This document shows positions 1-8,324 of a stretch of 64,000 nt of DNA, one piece after another (position 1 is the stretch's first letter; each line of letters opens with the position of its first letter). This DNA comes from Kribbella rubisoli. GTDB lineage: Bacteria > Actinomycetota > Actinomycetes > Propionibacteriales > Kribbellaceae. The notes below the pieces were generated by a model, which was not told where the DNA came from, made no database searches, and saw nothing but the letters and a program-made list of their open reading frames with translations. The position numbers and the translations under genes are program-made. The DNA is taken from positions 434,001 through 498,000 of the forward strand of contig NZ_SHKR01000015.1 in assembly GCF_004217145.1 (NCBI RefSeq), written 5' to 3'.

Positions 1-31
1 CATACGGCGGCTGGGTCGCCGCTTGTAGTGG

Positions 32-988
32 TCAGAAAGTGGCGATCGGGTTGACCGGGCTGCCGGAGGTGCCGGCGAAGCGGACCGGCGCGACGGCGAG
101 GTGGAAGTCCCACTGGCCGAGCTCGGCGGCCGTGGCCGCGCACGCCTCGAGGTCGCAGTTGTCGAGGAGCCACAGGCCCATCGCCGCGAGGCCGACGGTG
201 TGAACGGGCATCGCCAGGTCGTCGTACCCCGACGGCTGGACGTCCTGAGGGGTGTCGGCGCCGATCAGCGCGACCTCGCGTTCCTGCAGCCACGGCAGGC
301 AGGACGCGTGCCAGCCGGCCTGGGTGAAATCGCTGGTCGGCCCGGCCTCGTGCCGGGCACGGCCGTAGCCGGTCCGCAGTAGGACCGCGTCGCCGGGCCG
401 CACTCGCACACCCTGGCGACGCTCGGCCTCCTCGAGATCCTCTGGATAGACGCCCTGGCCCGCCTCCAGCCACGGCACATCGCGCACCTTCGCGATGTCC
501 AGCAGGACCCCGCGAGTGACGATCCCGTTCGCCGCCGCTGTGACTGCCGCCCAGGCCGATCCCGTCGTGGCGTCGACCAGCGAGTGCGACCGCCCGTTGT
601 ACATCTGGCCGTCCCAGAAGATGTGGCAGGGTGAGTCGAGGTGGGTGATGGTGTTGCCGTGGAAGAGGATGCCGAGCCGCTCGTTCGAGTAGCCCCAGTG
701 CCGGTCGTTGCGAAATCCGGGCAACGGCATGCTCTCAGCACCCGGCAGGTCAGCGAAGCACGGACACGACGTCGTCGCCCGCTCCATCTCCTCCGGTACG
801 GCAACCTCCCACGCACAAGAAACACTCCGCCCGTGCCGCACACTCCGAGCCGCCGCCAACCGAACGTCGTCGGTGATGTGGTTCAGCGTGCCCAGTTCGT
901 CGTCGTCGCCCCACCGCCCCCAGTTGGACAACGCCTCGAAGTACCCGAGCACCTCGTCCTGAGTAGGCAACGCTCGCCCCACCGCCAT
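32..988 (-). CDS. cyclase family protein (kynurenine-formamidase-like hydrolase)
   Basis: Predicted cytosolic metal-dependent hydrolase of the cyclase/KynB-like superfamily. The family motif HGNTITHLDSPCH, near residues 110-120, supplies the metal ligands, followed by a typical GDAVLLRTGYGR segment and a C-terminal LGQWDFHLAVAPVR region. The 318-residue length fits the plant/actinobacterial branch that acts on larger cyclic amides or lactones; the substrate is unknown. The reading frame stays open upstream to 1360, but that part is arginine-rich, unlike the family, and overlaps the gene on the other strand. I therefore start at ATG 988 (MAVGRALPTQDEV); ATG 1033 is an alternative. No clear ribosome site decides between them. 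The gene stands alone. Confidence 0.85.
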   Translation of the reverse strand: MAVGRALPTQDEVLGYFEALSNWGRWGDDDELGTLNHITDDVRLAAARSVRHGRSVSCAWEVAVPEEMERATTSCPCFADLPGAESMPLPGFRNDRHWGYSNERLGILFHGNTITHLDSPCHIFWDGQMYNGRSHSLVDATTGSAWAAVTAAANGIVTRGVLLDIAKVRDVPWLEAGQGVYPEDLEEAERRQGVRVRPGDAVLLRTGYGRARHEAGPTSDFTQAGWHASCLPWLQEREVALIGADTPQDVQPSGYDDLAMPVHTVGLAAMGLWLLDNCDLEACAATAAELGQWDFHLAVAPVRFAGTSGSPVNPIATF

Positions 989-1156
989 CGCATCCACCGC
1001 CCCGTCCGGTCGCCAACACCCGCCGACTGGCATAACACCAGACCGACGGGTCAGCCCGGGCAGGGGCCTGTTCCTCACCGAATGATGCCGGCGGTGACGC
1101 ACAGTTGAATGTTGCACAGGGTTGTGCATGGGATGGTCGGCGCTCATCGTGGAGGT

Positions 1157-1354
1157 ATGAACAGTGCGGATGAGGACCGTGCAATCGGTGAGGTTGTCGA
1201 TCGGCTCGCCAAGGCGTTTCCCGACGTCGCAGTGGACAAAGTGGCTCAGGTAGTGAGCGAGGCCCGCCCCGAGTTCGAGGAGGTGCCGATCCGCGACTTT
1301 GTGCCGCTGTTCGTCGAACGCGGCGCCAAGCAGCGGCTGCGGGGGCTGGTGTAG
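1157..1354 (+). CDS. small three-helix-bundle domain protein
   Basis: A 65-residue acidic protein of a type common in actinobacteria, with an AIGEVVDRLAKAFP start and a PIRDFVPLFVERGAKQRL end. These features match proteins annotated as three-helix-bundle dimerization domain. It probably forms small dimers; no enzymatic role is visible. GGAGG lies only one base before ATG 1157, so an upstream ATG at 1133 is also possible. It is divergent from the cyclase gene, whose real start is probably 988. Confidence 0.65.
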   Translation: MNSADEDRAIGEVVDRLAKAFPDVAVDKVAQVVSEARPEFEEVPIRDFVPLFVERGAKQRLRGLV

Positions 1355-1449
1355 TCGCAATTCTGGTCAACTGCTTGCGTGGGGGCGTGTTGTCTGGTGG
1401 GGTAACAGGCCTTGCGCCGTGAGTGATGCTGACGAGAGGGAGGCGGCCG

Positions 1450-1623
1450 GTGGCGATGAGCGCGGAAGACCCGCTGCAGGAGGCGGGCGCGGCGTTGCGG
1501 CGGGCGGTCGAGGTACTGCGTCACCGCCCGGCCGACGATGTCGCCGCGAAGATGCTGGTCGCGGAGTTTCATGAGCTGCGCAGTCTGACCACCGCACGGC
1601 AGAGGCTCGAGAGCCTGACCTGA
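1450..1623 (+). CDS. hypothetical small helical protein
   Basis: Not recognised. This 57-residue, alanine/arginine/leucine-rich protein is predicted to be all helical and has no membrane segment. GTG 1450 is chosen because a good GAGGGAGG ribosome site (about 1434-1441) lies eight bases upstream; ATG 1456 is an alternative. It follows another short helical gene on the same strand about 95 bp upstream, possibly in one transcript. Confidence 0.5.
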   Translation: MAMSAEDPLQEAGAALRRAVEVLRHRPADDVAAKMLVAEFHELRSLTTARQRLESLT

Positions 1624-1671
1624 ACGCCGGCTTCATCCGACGCCTACCTCCCTGGCCGTGCCGGGCAGTAG

Positions 1672-2202
1672 TCAGAGCCGGAACCGGCGGGCGAGCCTGA
1701 AGGCGGCGGCCGTGGTCAGGCCGTAGACGAGGTGTGCGCTGAGGTCCTTCGCGAGGGTCACGCGGTCGTACTTCCAGATCGGCTCGTAGAGCTTGGCGGC
1801 GGGCAGTACGACGTACCCCGACGCCCAGACGCCGGCGCCGAACGGTATGCCGTACCAGACCCGCGGAGTCCGTAGCGAGCCGGCGAGCACGCCGTACACG
1901 GCCGCGTTGGCGATGCCGTAGCCCCAGTGCATGATGTTGTTGACCAGCGCGGCCCGGTCGTCGGGCAACTCGCGCTGCAGCAGACCGTCGTACAGACGTC
2001 TCCCGACCTGCGCAGGTGCGGGCGCCTGGTCCCAGCTGTGGATGTCGGCGGAGAACTCCCAGCGCGGGAATCCGCCGTTGCCGCCGCCCTTGCGGTAGCG
2101 GAAGTAAAGCAACGCATCCATGGCGATCGTCCCGACCGCGCCGGCCAGGAGACCGCGCGCAATCGCTCCGACCGGCGTCAGGCCGTCACGGTTGAGTCTC
2201 AT
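1672..2202 (-). CDS. hypothetical integral membrane protein
   Basis: A 176-residue protein with about four hydrophobic segments: GAIARGLLAGAVGTIAMDALL near residues 12-32, an ANAAVYGVLAG helix, a GAGVWASGYVVLPAA helix, and a C-terminal LVYGLTTAAAF helix. The remainder carries a polar loop with WEFSADIHSWDQAP. It resembles unannotated actinobacterial membrane proteins related to DUF1440-like families, but I cannot assign a role. AAGGAGA lies seven bases before ATG 2202. It is divergent from the SRPBCC operon. Confidence 0.65.
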   Translation of the reverse strand: MRLNRDGLTPVGAIARGLLAGAVGTIAMDALLYFRYRKGGGNGGFPRWEFSADIHSWDQAPAPAQVGRRLYDGLLQRELPDDRAALVNNIMHWGYGIANAAVYGVLAGSLRTPRVWYGIPFGAGVWASGYVVLPAAKLYEPIWKYDRVTLAKDLSAHLVYGLTTAAAFRLARRFRL

Positions 2203-2300
2203 GAGGTCGTCTCCTTCACAGCCGGATTGCGAGGTCGCCGTCGAGATCTCTCTCGCCGGCCGTTGTCATCAACCACGGTGCCCCCTGGCCACCCCACCTC

Positions 2301-2322
2301 ACACCAGTGAACCCACTGGTGT
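2301..2322. promoter_or_regulatory. inverted repeat, possible operator
   Basis: Perfect dyad ACACCAGTG-AACC-CACTGGTGT in the 276-bp divergent spacer between the membrane protein (2202) and the SRPBCC gene (2479). A further CACCAGTGG lies at 2395-2404. The placement suits a repressor site, but no regulator is encoded next to it. Confidence 0.35.
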
Positions 2323-2478
2323 ACGCGCGGGTTCGCGCCGTACGGCGTTGTGACTGGGGTGAAAGCCTCGAGCTGACCTGGGGACTGGGCGGTGCACCAG
2401 TGGTTTCCCCTGGGGTGATGCATCAACCTGTGGCGGAATGTGGAGTCATCGAAAGGCTCCTAGCCAAAGGAAGACGCA

Positions 2479-2961
2479 ATGACCACCATCCGCTTCAGCG
2501 AGACCACCACCTCGACGCCCGCGCAGTTCGTCGCGGCGCTGACCGACTTCGGGCCCGGTCGGGCGCAGCTGTTCGCGAACAGCGCCGACGACTACCTGAA
2601 GGTGCACGACCAGGGACCCGGCTTCGCCGACGTCACCGAAGGATCGGGCGGCGTGTGGGAGCGCCTCCACTACAACTGGTCCAACCTGCACCACGTCGTC
2701 CTCACGACCACCGACTCCAACGTCTGGGGCGGCGCGTCCGGACACTCCTACACCCTCACTGAGCACGCCGACGGCTCGACCACGATCGACGTCGTGATCG
2801 TCCGCGAAGGCAAGAACCTCAAGGGTCATCTGATCGCGACGCTCTTCGCCCTCGGCGGCAAGAGCGTGATCCGCAAGGCGTTCGACAACACCGTCCGGGC
2901 CATCGAGGCCCGCAACATCCCGACCACCACCCCCATCACCACCACCAGGACCGAGGTCTGA
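2479..2961 (+). CDS. SRPBCC family (polyketide cyclase/START-like) protein
   Basis: A 160-residue soluble protein with the beta-strand/long C-terminal helix pattern of the SRPBCC fold. The helix is VIRKAFDNTVRAIEARN, and the tail is threonine-rich. Such proteins bind hydrophobic ligands; the ligand is unknown. AAGGAAGA lies before ATG 2479. The stop is five bases before the next gene, a secreted esterase, so the two form an operon. Confidence 0.75.
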   Translation: MTTIRFSETTTSTPAQFVAALTDFGPGRAQLFANSADDYLKVHDQGPGFADVTEGSGGVWERLHYNWSNLHHVVLTTTDSNVWGGASGHSYTLTEHADGSTTIDVVIVREGKNLKGHLIATLFALGGKSVIRKAFDNTVRAIEARNIPTTTPITTTRTEV

Positions 2962-2966
2962 CCACC

Positions 2967-3779
2967 ATGAAGAACTTGATGCCCAAGGCAAGAAACCTGA
3001 TCCTCGCAGCGCTCGGCACCGCGCTGCTGGCCGGCGGCGCGACCACCGCGCAGGCCGCGCAGTCGTCGCCCACCCAAGCGGCTTCGACCCAGGCAAAGCC
3101 GACCATCGTGCTCCTGCACGGTGCGTTCGCCGACGGTTCCACCTGGTCGGAGGTGACCGGACGGCTCCAGCACGACGGCTACACAGTCGTCGCTCCCGCG
3201 GTGCCACTCCGCGGAATCGCCGCCGACACGTCGTACCTGAGCGGCGTACTCGCCACCATCCCCGGCCCGAAGGTCCTCGTCGGGCACTCCTACGGCGGCG
3301 CGCTGGTCAGTGAGCTGGCCGACACAGCCGATGTGAAGTCGCTGGTCTACGTCGCCGCGTTCATCCCGCAGGCCGGCGAGACGCTGGGTGCGCTGAACTC
3401 GCAGTTCCCGGGCAGCGAACTCGGCCCGCAGCTTGTGCCGATCAGCTACCCCGGTGGACTCGACCTCGGGATCAAGCCGGAAAACTCCCGCGCCGTGTTC
3501 GCCGCTGACCTGCCCGTCCGTCAGGCAAACGTGTTCGTAGCCGCTGAGCGTCCGATCGCCGCCTCGGCGTTCGACGAGCCGGTCGCCGAGACCGCTCCGG
3601 CCACGCTTCCGAAGTACGCCGTGATCCCGACCGGTGACCACGCCATCGCCCCCGCCGCCGAACGCTTCATGGCCAAGCGAGCACACGCCACCATCACCGA
3701 GATCCCCGGCGCTTCCCACCTGGTCGCACTGTCACAGCCCGCAGCAGTAACCACCGTGATCGAACGAGCCGCCCGTTGA
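2967..3779 (+). CDS. secreted alpha/beta hydrolase (esterase)
   Basis: A 270-residue hydrolase. A basic, hydrophobic N-terminus (residues 1-30, ending in an AQA-like cleavage site) suggests export. The core shows the oxyanion turn LLHGAFADGSTW, nucleophile elbow GHSYGG (Ser near residue 108), and a GASHL histidine close to the C-terminus. This is the EstC/salicylate-esterase-like branch with short-chain ester or amide substrates. It is the second gene of the SRPBCC operon and is followed directly by a strong terminator hairpin. Confidence 0.85.
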   Translation: MKNLMPKARNLILAALGTALLAGGATTAQAAQSSPTQAASTQAKPTIVLLHGAFADGSTWSEVTGRLQHDGYTVVAPAVPLRGIAADTSYLSGVLATIPGPKVLVGHSYGGALVSELADTADVKSLVYVAAFIPQAGETLGALNSQFPGSELGPQLVPISYPGGLDLGIKPENSRAVFAADLPVRQANVFVAAERPIAASAFDEPVAETAPATLPKYAVIPTGDHAIAPAAERFMAKRAHATITEIPGASHLVALSQPAAVTTVIERAAR

Positions 3780-3791
3780 TAGCCCCACCAA

Positions 3792-3825
3792 AGAGCCGGC
3801 CGGAGCATCTACTCCGGCCGGCTCT
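3792..3825 (+). terminator. intrinsic terminator-like hairpin
   Basis: Perfect 14-bp stem AGAGCCGGCCGGAG / CTCCGGCCGGCTCT with a 6-base loop, 12 bp after the esterase stop. There is no T-run, as is common in actinomycete terminators. It separates the esterase operon from the VOC gene. Confidence 0.8.
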
Positions 3826-3858
3826 GACGTCGTAGTGTCGAAAACGGGAGGGATTGTC

Positions 3859-4821
3859 ATGGTTGAGTCGGTTGCACCGCACGGACTGCATCACGTGACT
3901 GCTATCGCGGAGGATCCGCAGCGCAACGTCGACTTCTACACGACGGTGCTCGGGTTGCGGCTGGTCAAGCGGACCGTTAACTTCGACGCCCCGAGCACCT
4001 ATCACCTGTACTACGGAGATGCCTCGGGCCGGCCGTCGACCCTCTTGACGTTCTTCCCGTGGCCCGGAGCGCCGAACGGCAAACAGGGCACCGGTCTGAC
4101 AACAGCGACCGCGTTCAGCGTTCCACCGGAGTCGCTCGGTTGGTGGCAGCAGCGGCTCCAGACCCTCGGCGTCGACGCAGACGATCCCGTCGCCGCCGGT
4201 GATGAGGAGGTACTGAGGCTGCGCGATCCCGACGGCCTGGTGATCGAGCTGGTGGCCTCCGACGGTGACAGCCGGTCCGGTTGGGACGGCGTCGCGGCCA
4301 TACCGTTCGACAGCGCGATCCGCGGCCTTTTCTCGGTCACGATGACGGAGCAGCTGCTAGACCCGACGGCCGAGATGCTCGACGGCCTGCTGGGGATGCA
4401 GCACGGCCAGGACACCAAAGACGGGACACGCTTCGTGATGTCCGGCGCAGCCGAAGGTACGGCGGTGGATGTCCGGCCGAGCAATGAGAATCGCGGAGTA
4501 CAGGCGGCTGGAACGGTTCACCACATCGCGTTCCGCGCACCTGACGGCGAGACCCAGGCGAAGTGGCGTCTCGAGCTGATCGAGGCCGGCGTACAGGTCA
4601 CCGAGATCCTCGACCGGCAGTACTTCACCTCCATCTACTTCCGCGAACCGGGCGGCGTTCTCCTGGAGATCGCGACCGACCAACCGGGTTTCACCGTCGA
4701 CGAACCGCTGCTCGAGCTCGGCCAGCACCTGAAGCTTCCGCCGTGGCTCGAACCGAACCGCGAACAGATCCAGAACACGTTGCCGTCACTGCGCGTGCCG
4801 CCAGCCCCGAAGTCCGGCTGA
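3859..4821 (+). CDS. VOC family ring-cleaving dioxygenase (MhqO-like)
   Basis: A 320-residue protein with two vicinal-oxygen-chelate modules. Module one begins HHVTAIAEDPQRNVDFYT and contains TFFPWPGAPNG, a hallmark of MhqO/CatE-like glyoxalase-family dioxygenases. Module two has VHHIAFRA and the metal-ligand region FREPGGVLLEIATD. The likely role is iron-dependent cleavage of hydroquinone or catechol-type electrophiles. ATG 3859 follows GGGAGGG by eight bases; GTG 3835 would also be in frame but has no ribosome site. Its TGA overlaps the ATG of the next hydrolase by one base, so the two are translationally coupled. Confidence 0.87.
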   Translation: MVESVAPHGLHHVTAIAEDPQRNVDFYTTVLGLRLVKRTVNFDAPSTYHLYYGDASGRPSTLLTFFPWPGAPNGKQGTGLTTATAFSVPPESLGWWQQRLQTLGVDADDPVAAGDEEVLRLRDPDGLVIELVASDGDSRSGWDGVAAIPFDSAIRGLFSVTMTEQLLDPTAEMLDGLLGMQHGQDTKDGTRFVMSGAAEGTAVDVRPSNENRGVQAAGTVHHIAFRAPDGETQAKWRLELIEAGVQVTEILDRQYFTSIYFREPGGVLLEIATDQPGFTVDEPLLELGQHLKLPPWLEPNREQIQNTLPSLRVPPAPKSG

Positions 4822-5456
4822 TGAGCGAGGACCCGCTCCGTCGCCCGCACATCTGGCAGGCGGGCACGTCCACGCCGCCGCTCCTGTTGCTGCATGGCAC
4901 AGGCGGTGACGAGCATGATCTCCTTGTACTGCGCGAGCACCTCGCGCCCGACGCCCCCGTACTGTCGCCGCGCGGGACGGTCTCGGAGCAGGGGATGGCT
5001 CGGTTCTTCCGGCGGCTCCGCGAGGGCGTGTTCGACGAGGACGACATCCGGCTGCGCGCCGACGAGTTGGCCGCCTTCCTCACCGCCGCGGAAGCGAAGT
5101 ACGACGTACCAGCTGGTTCCTGGATGGCGGTCGGCTTCTCCAACGGAGCCAATATGGCGTCCGCGCTGCTCCTACGCCACCCTGAGTCGCTCGCCGGCGC
5201 GGTGCTGCTGGCCGCGATGGTCCCCTTCGCGGAGGACGAGCCTCGAGACCATGCTCTGACCGGCAAACGGGTGCTCATCGTCAACGGCGACACCGATCCG
5301 ATGGCCACGCCCACGCAGACGAGCAGGCTGGCCGAGCAACTACGCCGACGAGACGCCGACGTACAGCTGCTCCCGTTCTCCGGCGGCCACACCATCGACC
5401 CCGGACAACTTCCCCGCATCAAGAAATTCATCGAGGCCATGGGGGAGGGGACGTAG
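4821..5456 (+). CDS. phospholipase/carboxylesterase family hydrolase (MhqD-like)
   Basis: A 211-residue cytosolic alpha/beta hydrolase with LLLLHGTGGDEHDL, nucleophile GFSNGAN (Ser near residue 106), acid region NGDTDPMA and histidine GGHTID, forming a complete triad. Its size and motifs match MhqD-type thioesterase/carboxylesterase proteins that accompany MhqO dioxygenases in quinone detoxification. The start ATG overlaps the stop of the dioxygenase gene. Confidence 0.87.
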   Translation: MSEDPLRRPHIWQAGTSTPPLLLLHGTGGDEHDLLVLREHLAPDAPVLSPRGTVSEQGMARFFRRLREGVFDEDDIRLRADELAAFLTAAEAKYDVPAGSWMAVGFSNGANMASALLLRHPESLAGAVLLAAMVPFAEDEPRDHALTGKRVLIVNGDTDPMATPTQTSRLAEQLRRRDADVQLLPFSGGHTIDPGQLPRIKKFIEAMGEGT

Positions 5457-5482
5457 TGGCTGTCGGATTGGCCCGCGCGACG

Positions 5483-6265
5483 TTACTCAATTCCCGCGTG
5501 GTGTTGTTGGAGGAAGTCGGTGATGGCTTGGGCTGTGGGTTCGGGTTCTTGTTCGGCGGGGTAGTGGCCGGAGTGTTCCAGGACTAGGCCGGTGACATCT
5601 GTTGCCAGCGTGCGGAGGCCGTCGGCGACGGCGGTGCCGATTGCGTAGCGTCCGCCGATCGCGAGGACCGGCGTGTGGATCGGGTTCTGTTGGAGGCGTT
5701 GGACGTCGGTGATGTCGTCGGCCCTGGTTCGGTAGTAGCCGAGCCCGGCTGCGAGAACGTCGTGCGTCGTGTAGGCGTCGATGTATGAGCGCACTGTCTC
5801 CGCATCCAACCCGGCCGGACCGGCGCTCTGGCGGAGGAAGGTGCCGTAGTAGGCGTGTTCGCGTCCGGGGACGAGTTGCTCGGCGAGGCCGGATTCGCGG
5901 TTGAACGGCCCGTGCCAGGACGGGTAGTGCGCGGCGCCTGGCACGGGGATGTCGACGTCAATGCCGGGGAGGATCTCTTCCTCGATCACGATCGCGTTCA
6001 CCGCTTCGGGCATAGCTGCGGCCAGGAGAAGCGCGACCGTGCCACCCCAGTCATGGCCGACCAGCGAGAATCGCGTGAGCCCACGCTCGCTGAGCTCGTT
6101 GCCGAGGAGGGCGGCAAGGTCGCTCTTCCTGAAACTGGTTGTGCTCCCCGCCGGCCTGCCTAGCCCGGGCAGTGTGACCGGGACCGGCGCGAAACCGCTG
6201 CGACGCAGGAACGGCAGCAGGTCTTGCCAGTGCAGCTCGGTGACCGGCCATCCGTGCACGAGCAC
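5483..6265 (-). CDS. alpha/beta hydrolase (epoxide-hydrolase-like), start unresolved
   Basis: A hydrolase core with the HGWPV oxyanion turn, nucleophile elbow GHDWGG (Asp nucleophile, as in epoxide hydrolases and haloalkane dehalogenases), and C-terminal LEHSGHYPAEQEPE carrying the catalytic histidine. GTG 6265 gives 260 residues but begins inside the first core strand. The frame is open a further 36 codons upstream to about 6375 and encodes a plausible N-terminus (PSSGWPVV just before the GTG), yet holds no ATG, GTG or TTG. Either a CTG is used or the 5' end has been damaged. It lies convergent with the MhqD-like gene and divergent from the TetR gene. Confidence 0.75.
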   Translation of the reverse strand: MLVHGWPVTELHWQDLLPFLRRSGFAPVPVTLPGLGRPAGSTTSFRKSDLAALLGNELSERGLTRFSLVGHDWGGTVALLLAAAMPEAVNAIVIEEEILPGIDVDIPVPGAAHYPSWHGPFNRESGLAEQLVPGREHAYYGTFLRQSAGPAGLDAETVRSYIDAYTTHDVLAAGLGYYRTRADDITDVQRLQQNPIHTPVLAIGGRYAIGTAVADGLRTLATDVTGLVLEHSGHYPAEQEPEPTAQAITDFLQQHHAGIE

Positions 6266-6502
6266 GACCGGCCAACCGCTTGACGGAGTACTCAGCGTCC
6301 CATCATCCCCACGACGAACTGCCGCGCGTTCGATCCCCCTCTCGGCGATGCCGTCGGACGCGCGGCAGTTTGATCACGCTAAGCGACCTGTTCCACGTCG
6401 TCCACCGGCTGCGGCGTAAGGGCGGACAACTGCCTCCCTACAGATCGCCACGTAACGTGACGATTGTTCTGCCCGATGTACTGGCGGGGGGAGGACTTCG
6501 AG

Positions 6503-7276
6503 ATGACGCCACGGCCACCGGCAGCACGAGACGACGAGAGCGCCCGATACTTCCTGGACGCGGCCGCCGAACTGATCGACGCGATGTTCGACGACACGAT
6601 CCGGGAACGTCCGCATCGGCTCCGCGGCATTCACTTTCCGGCCGCGCTCGAGTGGATGCGCGTCAGCGATGTGGTCGGCCTCGCGCAGGAGCGCCACGGT
6701 GACGGAGCGAGCGAGAAGGCCTTCCGCAATCGCTGGCCCGACCGCAACACGTTCGTCAAGGCGGCGATCATCCACACGATGCTGTACCACGACGCGCCCG
6801 AGTCGAACCCGGCGCTGCAGGTGGCGAACCTGCCGGCCGACGCCACCGCGGGGAGCCTGGCGGTCTCGGTGGCGGAGCTGTGCGACGGGCTCCTGCAGTC
6901 GTTGCTGGCCAGGCCGCGCTCCTACCTGCTGCACCACATCGGACCTCTCCTCGACCGGTATCCCGACCTGAGAACGGCGATCATCGAGGACATCGCTCGC
7001 ACTCGCGAGCCATGGCTCGAGGGGTACGCCGTACTCCTCGCGGCGCTCCGGCTCCAGCTCAGGCCGGGGTGGACGATCGAGCGAGTCGGCCTCGCGCTGC
7101 AGGCGATGCTCGACGGGTTCCTGTTCCGATCTCGGATTCAGTCCGAGGAGATGAACGACGCCCGAACGGCGGAGGCAAGCCTGTTCGCCGAGACCGTGAT
7201 CGCCTTCCTCGTCGGCGTACTCGACATCGACGATTCACACAGGTCGACCCACACAACCCTCGACGAAGCCGGCTGA
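6503..7276 (+). CDS. TetR-type transcriptional regulator (divergent)
   Basis: A 257-residue protein read as a TetR-like regulator. An N-terminal helical region has a plausible helix-turn-helix (VGLAQERHG...EKAFRNRWPDRNTFVKAA, about residues 55-85), followed by a helical ligand-binding part. ATG 6503 follows GGGGGGAGGA with good spacing. It is divergent from the epoxide-hydrolase-like gene and may repress it. The HTH is preceded by a longer-than-usual leader of about 45 residues, so the family call is tentative. Confidence 0.65.
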   Translation: MTPRPPAARDDESARYFLDAAAELIDAMFDDTIRERPHRLRGIHFPAALEWMRVSDVVGLAQERHGDGASEKAFRNRWPDRNTFVKAAIIHTMLYHDAPESNPALQVANLPADATAGSLAVSVAELCDGLLQSLLARPRSYLLHHIGPLLDRYPDLRTAIIEDIARTREPWLEGYAVLLAALRLQLRPGWTIERVGLALQAMLDGFLFRSRIQSEEMNDARTAEASLFAETVIAFLVGVLDIDDSHRSTHTTLDEAG

Positions 7277-7365
7277 GGAAAGATCCTGCGGTGGTTGTGA
7301 CACGGAGGATGTATGGCTAGGAATCTGTTGCTAACTCGGTGCCGTTGCCGCCGCTGGAAGGCCTG

Positions 7366-7635
7366 ATGGGTGTCACCAGGGGGTTCGTCGGCCGTCGTGC
7401 CGCGGATTCGTCGCGAGTGCCGCCCGGGCAGTACGTCACGCGGGATTTTCCGGTGCTGTCGGCCGGCCCGACGCCGTACACGCCCCTCGACGAGCTCGAG
7501 TTCCGTGGACCGGTCGGCGGCCATCTCGTCTGGGACGACGACCTCGTACCCGTTCGGCTGCTCTGCTCGGCACGCTCGCGCGGGTTGCTGATCTATCGTG
7601 GGCGGACCGAACGGTTCGGCGGGACAGGGGTGTGA
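7366..7635 (+). pseudogene. collapsed sulfite-oxidase-like / ferredoxin-reductase fossil
   Basis: An 89-codon frame that looks like pieces of two adjacent genes joined by deletions. Residues 1-40 (VTRGFVGRR, RVPPGQYVTRDFPVLSAGPT) match the conserved N-terminus of sulfite-oxidase-like molybdopterin oxidoreductases. The next part, DELEFRGPVGGHLVW, resembles the flavin-domain strand of ferredoxin reductases (typically DELELRGPIGGYFVW). VPVRLLCSARS and IYR resemble their NAD-domain, and the end RTERFGGTG resembles their C-terminus. In relatives as I know them these two genes precede a DUF6510 gene, and here a DUF6510 gene follows with a GTGA overlap. ATG 7366 has a GGAAGG ribosome site, so a short chimera may still be made. 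No enzyme activity is expected. Confidence 0.7.
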
Positions 7636-7877
7636 CGAGCATGGAACCTCTCGACGGCAATGCGATGGCAGGCGTCCTGCAAGACCTCTTTGCGCGCGAC
7701 ATGACCACGATGGGCTACGAGTGCCCGGGGTGTCGCGGCACCGGGGTCGTAGCCGAGATGGCGGTGTACATGTCAGGGCCTGGCACGGTGGCCCGTTGCA
7801 AGGACTGCGACACGATCCTTGTGATGCTCACCGAACGTCACGGGATGTACTGCGTAGACACGCCTGGAATGGCTTAG
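7632..7877 (+). CDS. DUF6510 family zinc-ribbon protein
   Basis: An 81-residue protein with two CxxC knuckles (YECPGCRG and ARCKDCD) forming a zinc ribbon, and the typical opening LDGNAMAG. DUF6510 proteins usually follow a sulfite-oxidase-like gene and a ferredoxin reductase, and the remnant upstream is consistent with that. GTG 7632 overlaps the upstream stop (GTGA); ATG 7641 is an alternative. It survives although its presumed partners are lost. Confidence 0.75.
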   Translation: MTSMEPLDGNAMAGVLQDLFARDMTTMGYECPGCRGTGVVAEMAVYMSGPGTVARCKDCDTILVMLTERHGMYCVDTPGMA

Positions 7878-7911
7878 ATTCGGGCTCAGCCCCTCACCTT
7901 GGAAGGCACTG

Positions 7912-8292
7912 ATGACCATTCAGACCCCGCCCGACCCGAGCGCCGCCGACCTGGCGAAGCACCTGCCGCAGGCGATCACGAAGTACCTTCGTGAGTCCGA
8001 CCCGCAGCACAAGGCGAATGCGCATGACCTGCTGGCGGCCTTCGCGACCAACGCCACCGTGGTCGACGACGGCAAGACCTACACCGGTCACGACGAGATC
8101 CACCGCTGGCGGGAGAACGAGGCCAGCCAGTACACCTACACGGTCGAGCTCAGCCACGTCGAGAAGCTCGACGACGACCGCTACGTGGTGACCACCCACC
8201 TGGAGGGCGACTTCCCGGGCGGCGTGGTCGACCTCCTCTACCGTTTCACTCTCGCCGACGACCTCATCACGATGCTCGAGATCGCTCCCTGA
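7912..8292 (+). CDS. NTF2-like / SnoaL-like protein
   Basis: A 126-residue protein with the cone-shaped NTF2 fold pattern: helix LPQAITKYLRES, a helix with LLAAFATNATVVDDGKTY, GHDEIHRWRE, then three antiparallel strands. It is likely a small ligand-binding or stress protein; no catalytic set is assignable. TTGGAAGG lies before ATG 7912. It is probably co-transcribed with the next two genes (gap 32 bp). Confidence 0.8.
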   Translation: MTIQTPPDPSAADLAKHLPQAITKYLRESDPQHKANAHDLLAAFATNATVVDDGKTYTGHDEIHRWRENEASQYTYTVELSHVEKLDDDRYVVTTHLEGDFPGGVVDLLYRFTLADDLITMLEIAP

Positions 8293-8324
8293 CGCTCGGC
8301 TCCGAAAGGTAGAGGTGGAAGGTC

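Noticed and set aside
2404-2420. TTTCCCCTGGGGTGATG upstream of the SRPBCC gene as an island operator
   Set aside because: The half-sites are separated by one base instead of three and the left half lacks TCA; no hexamer at the standard spacing was accepted.
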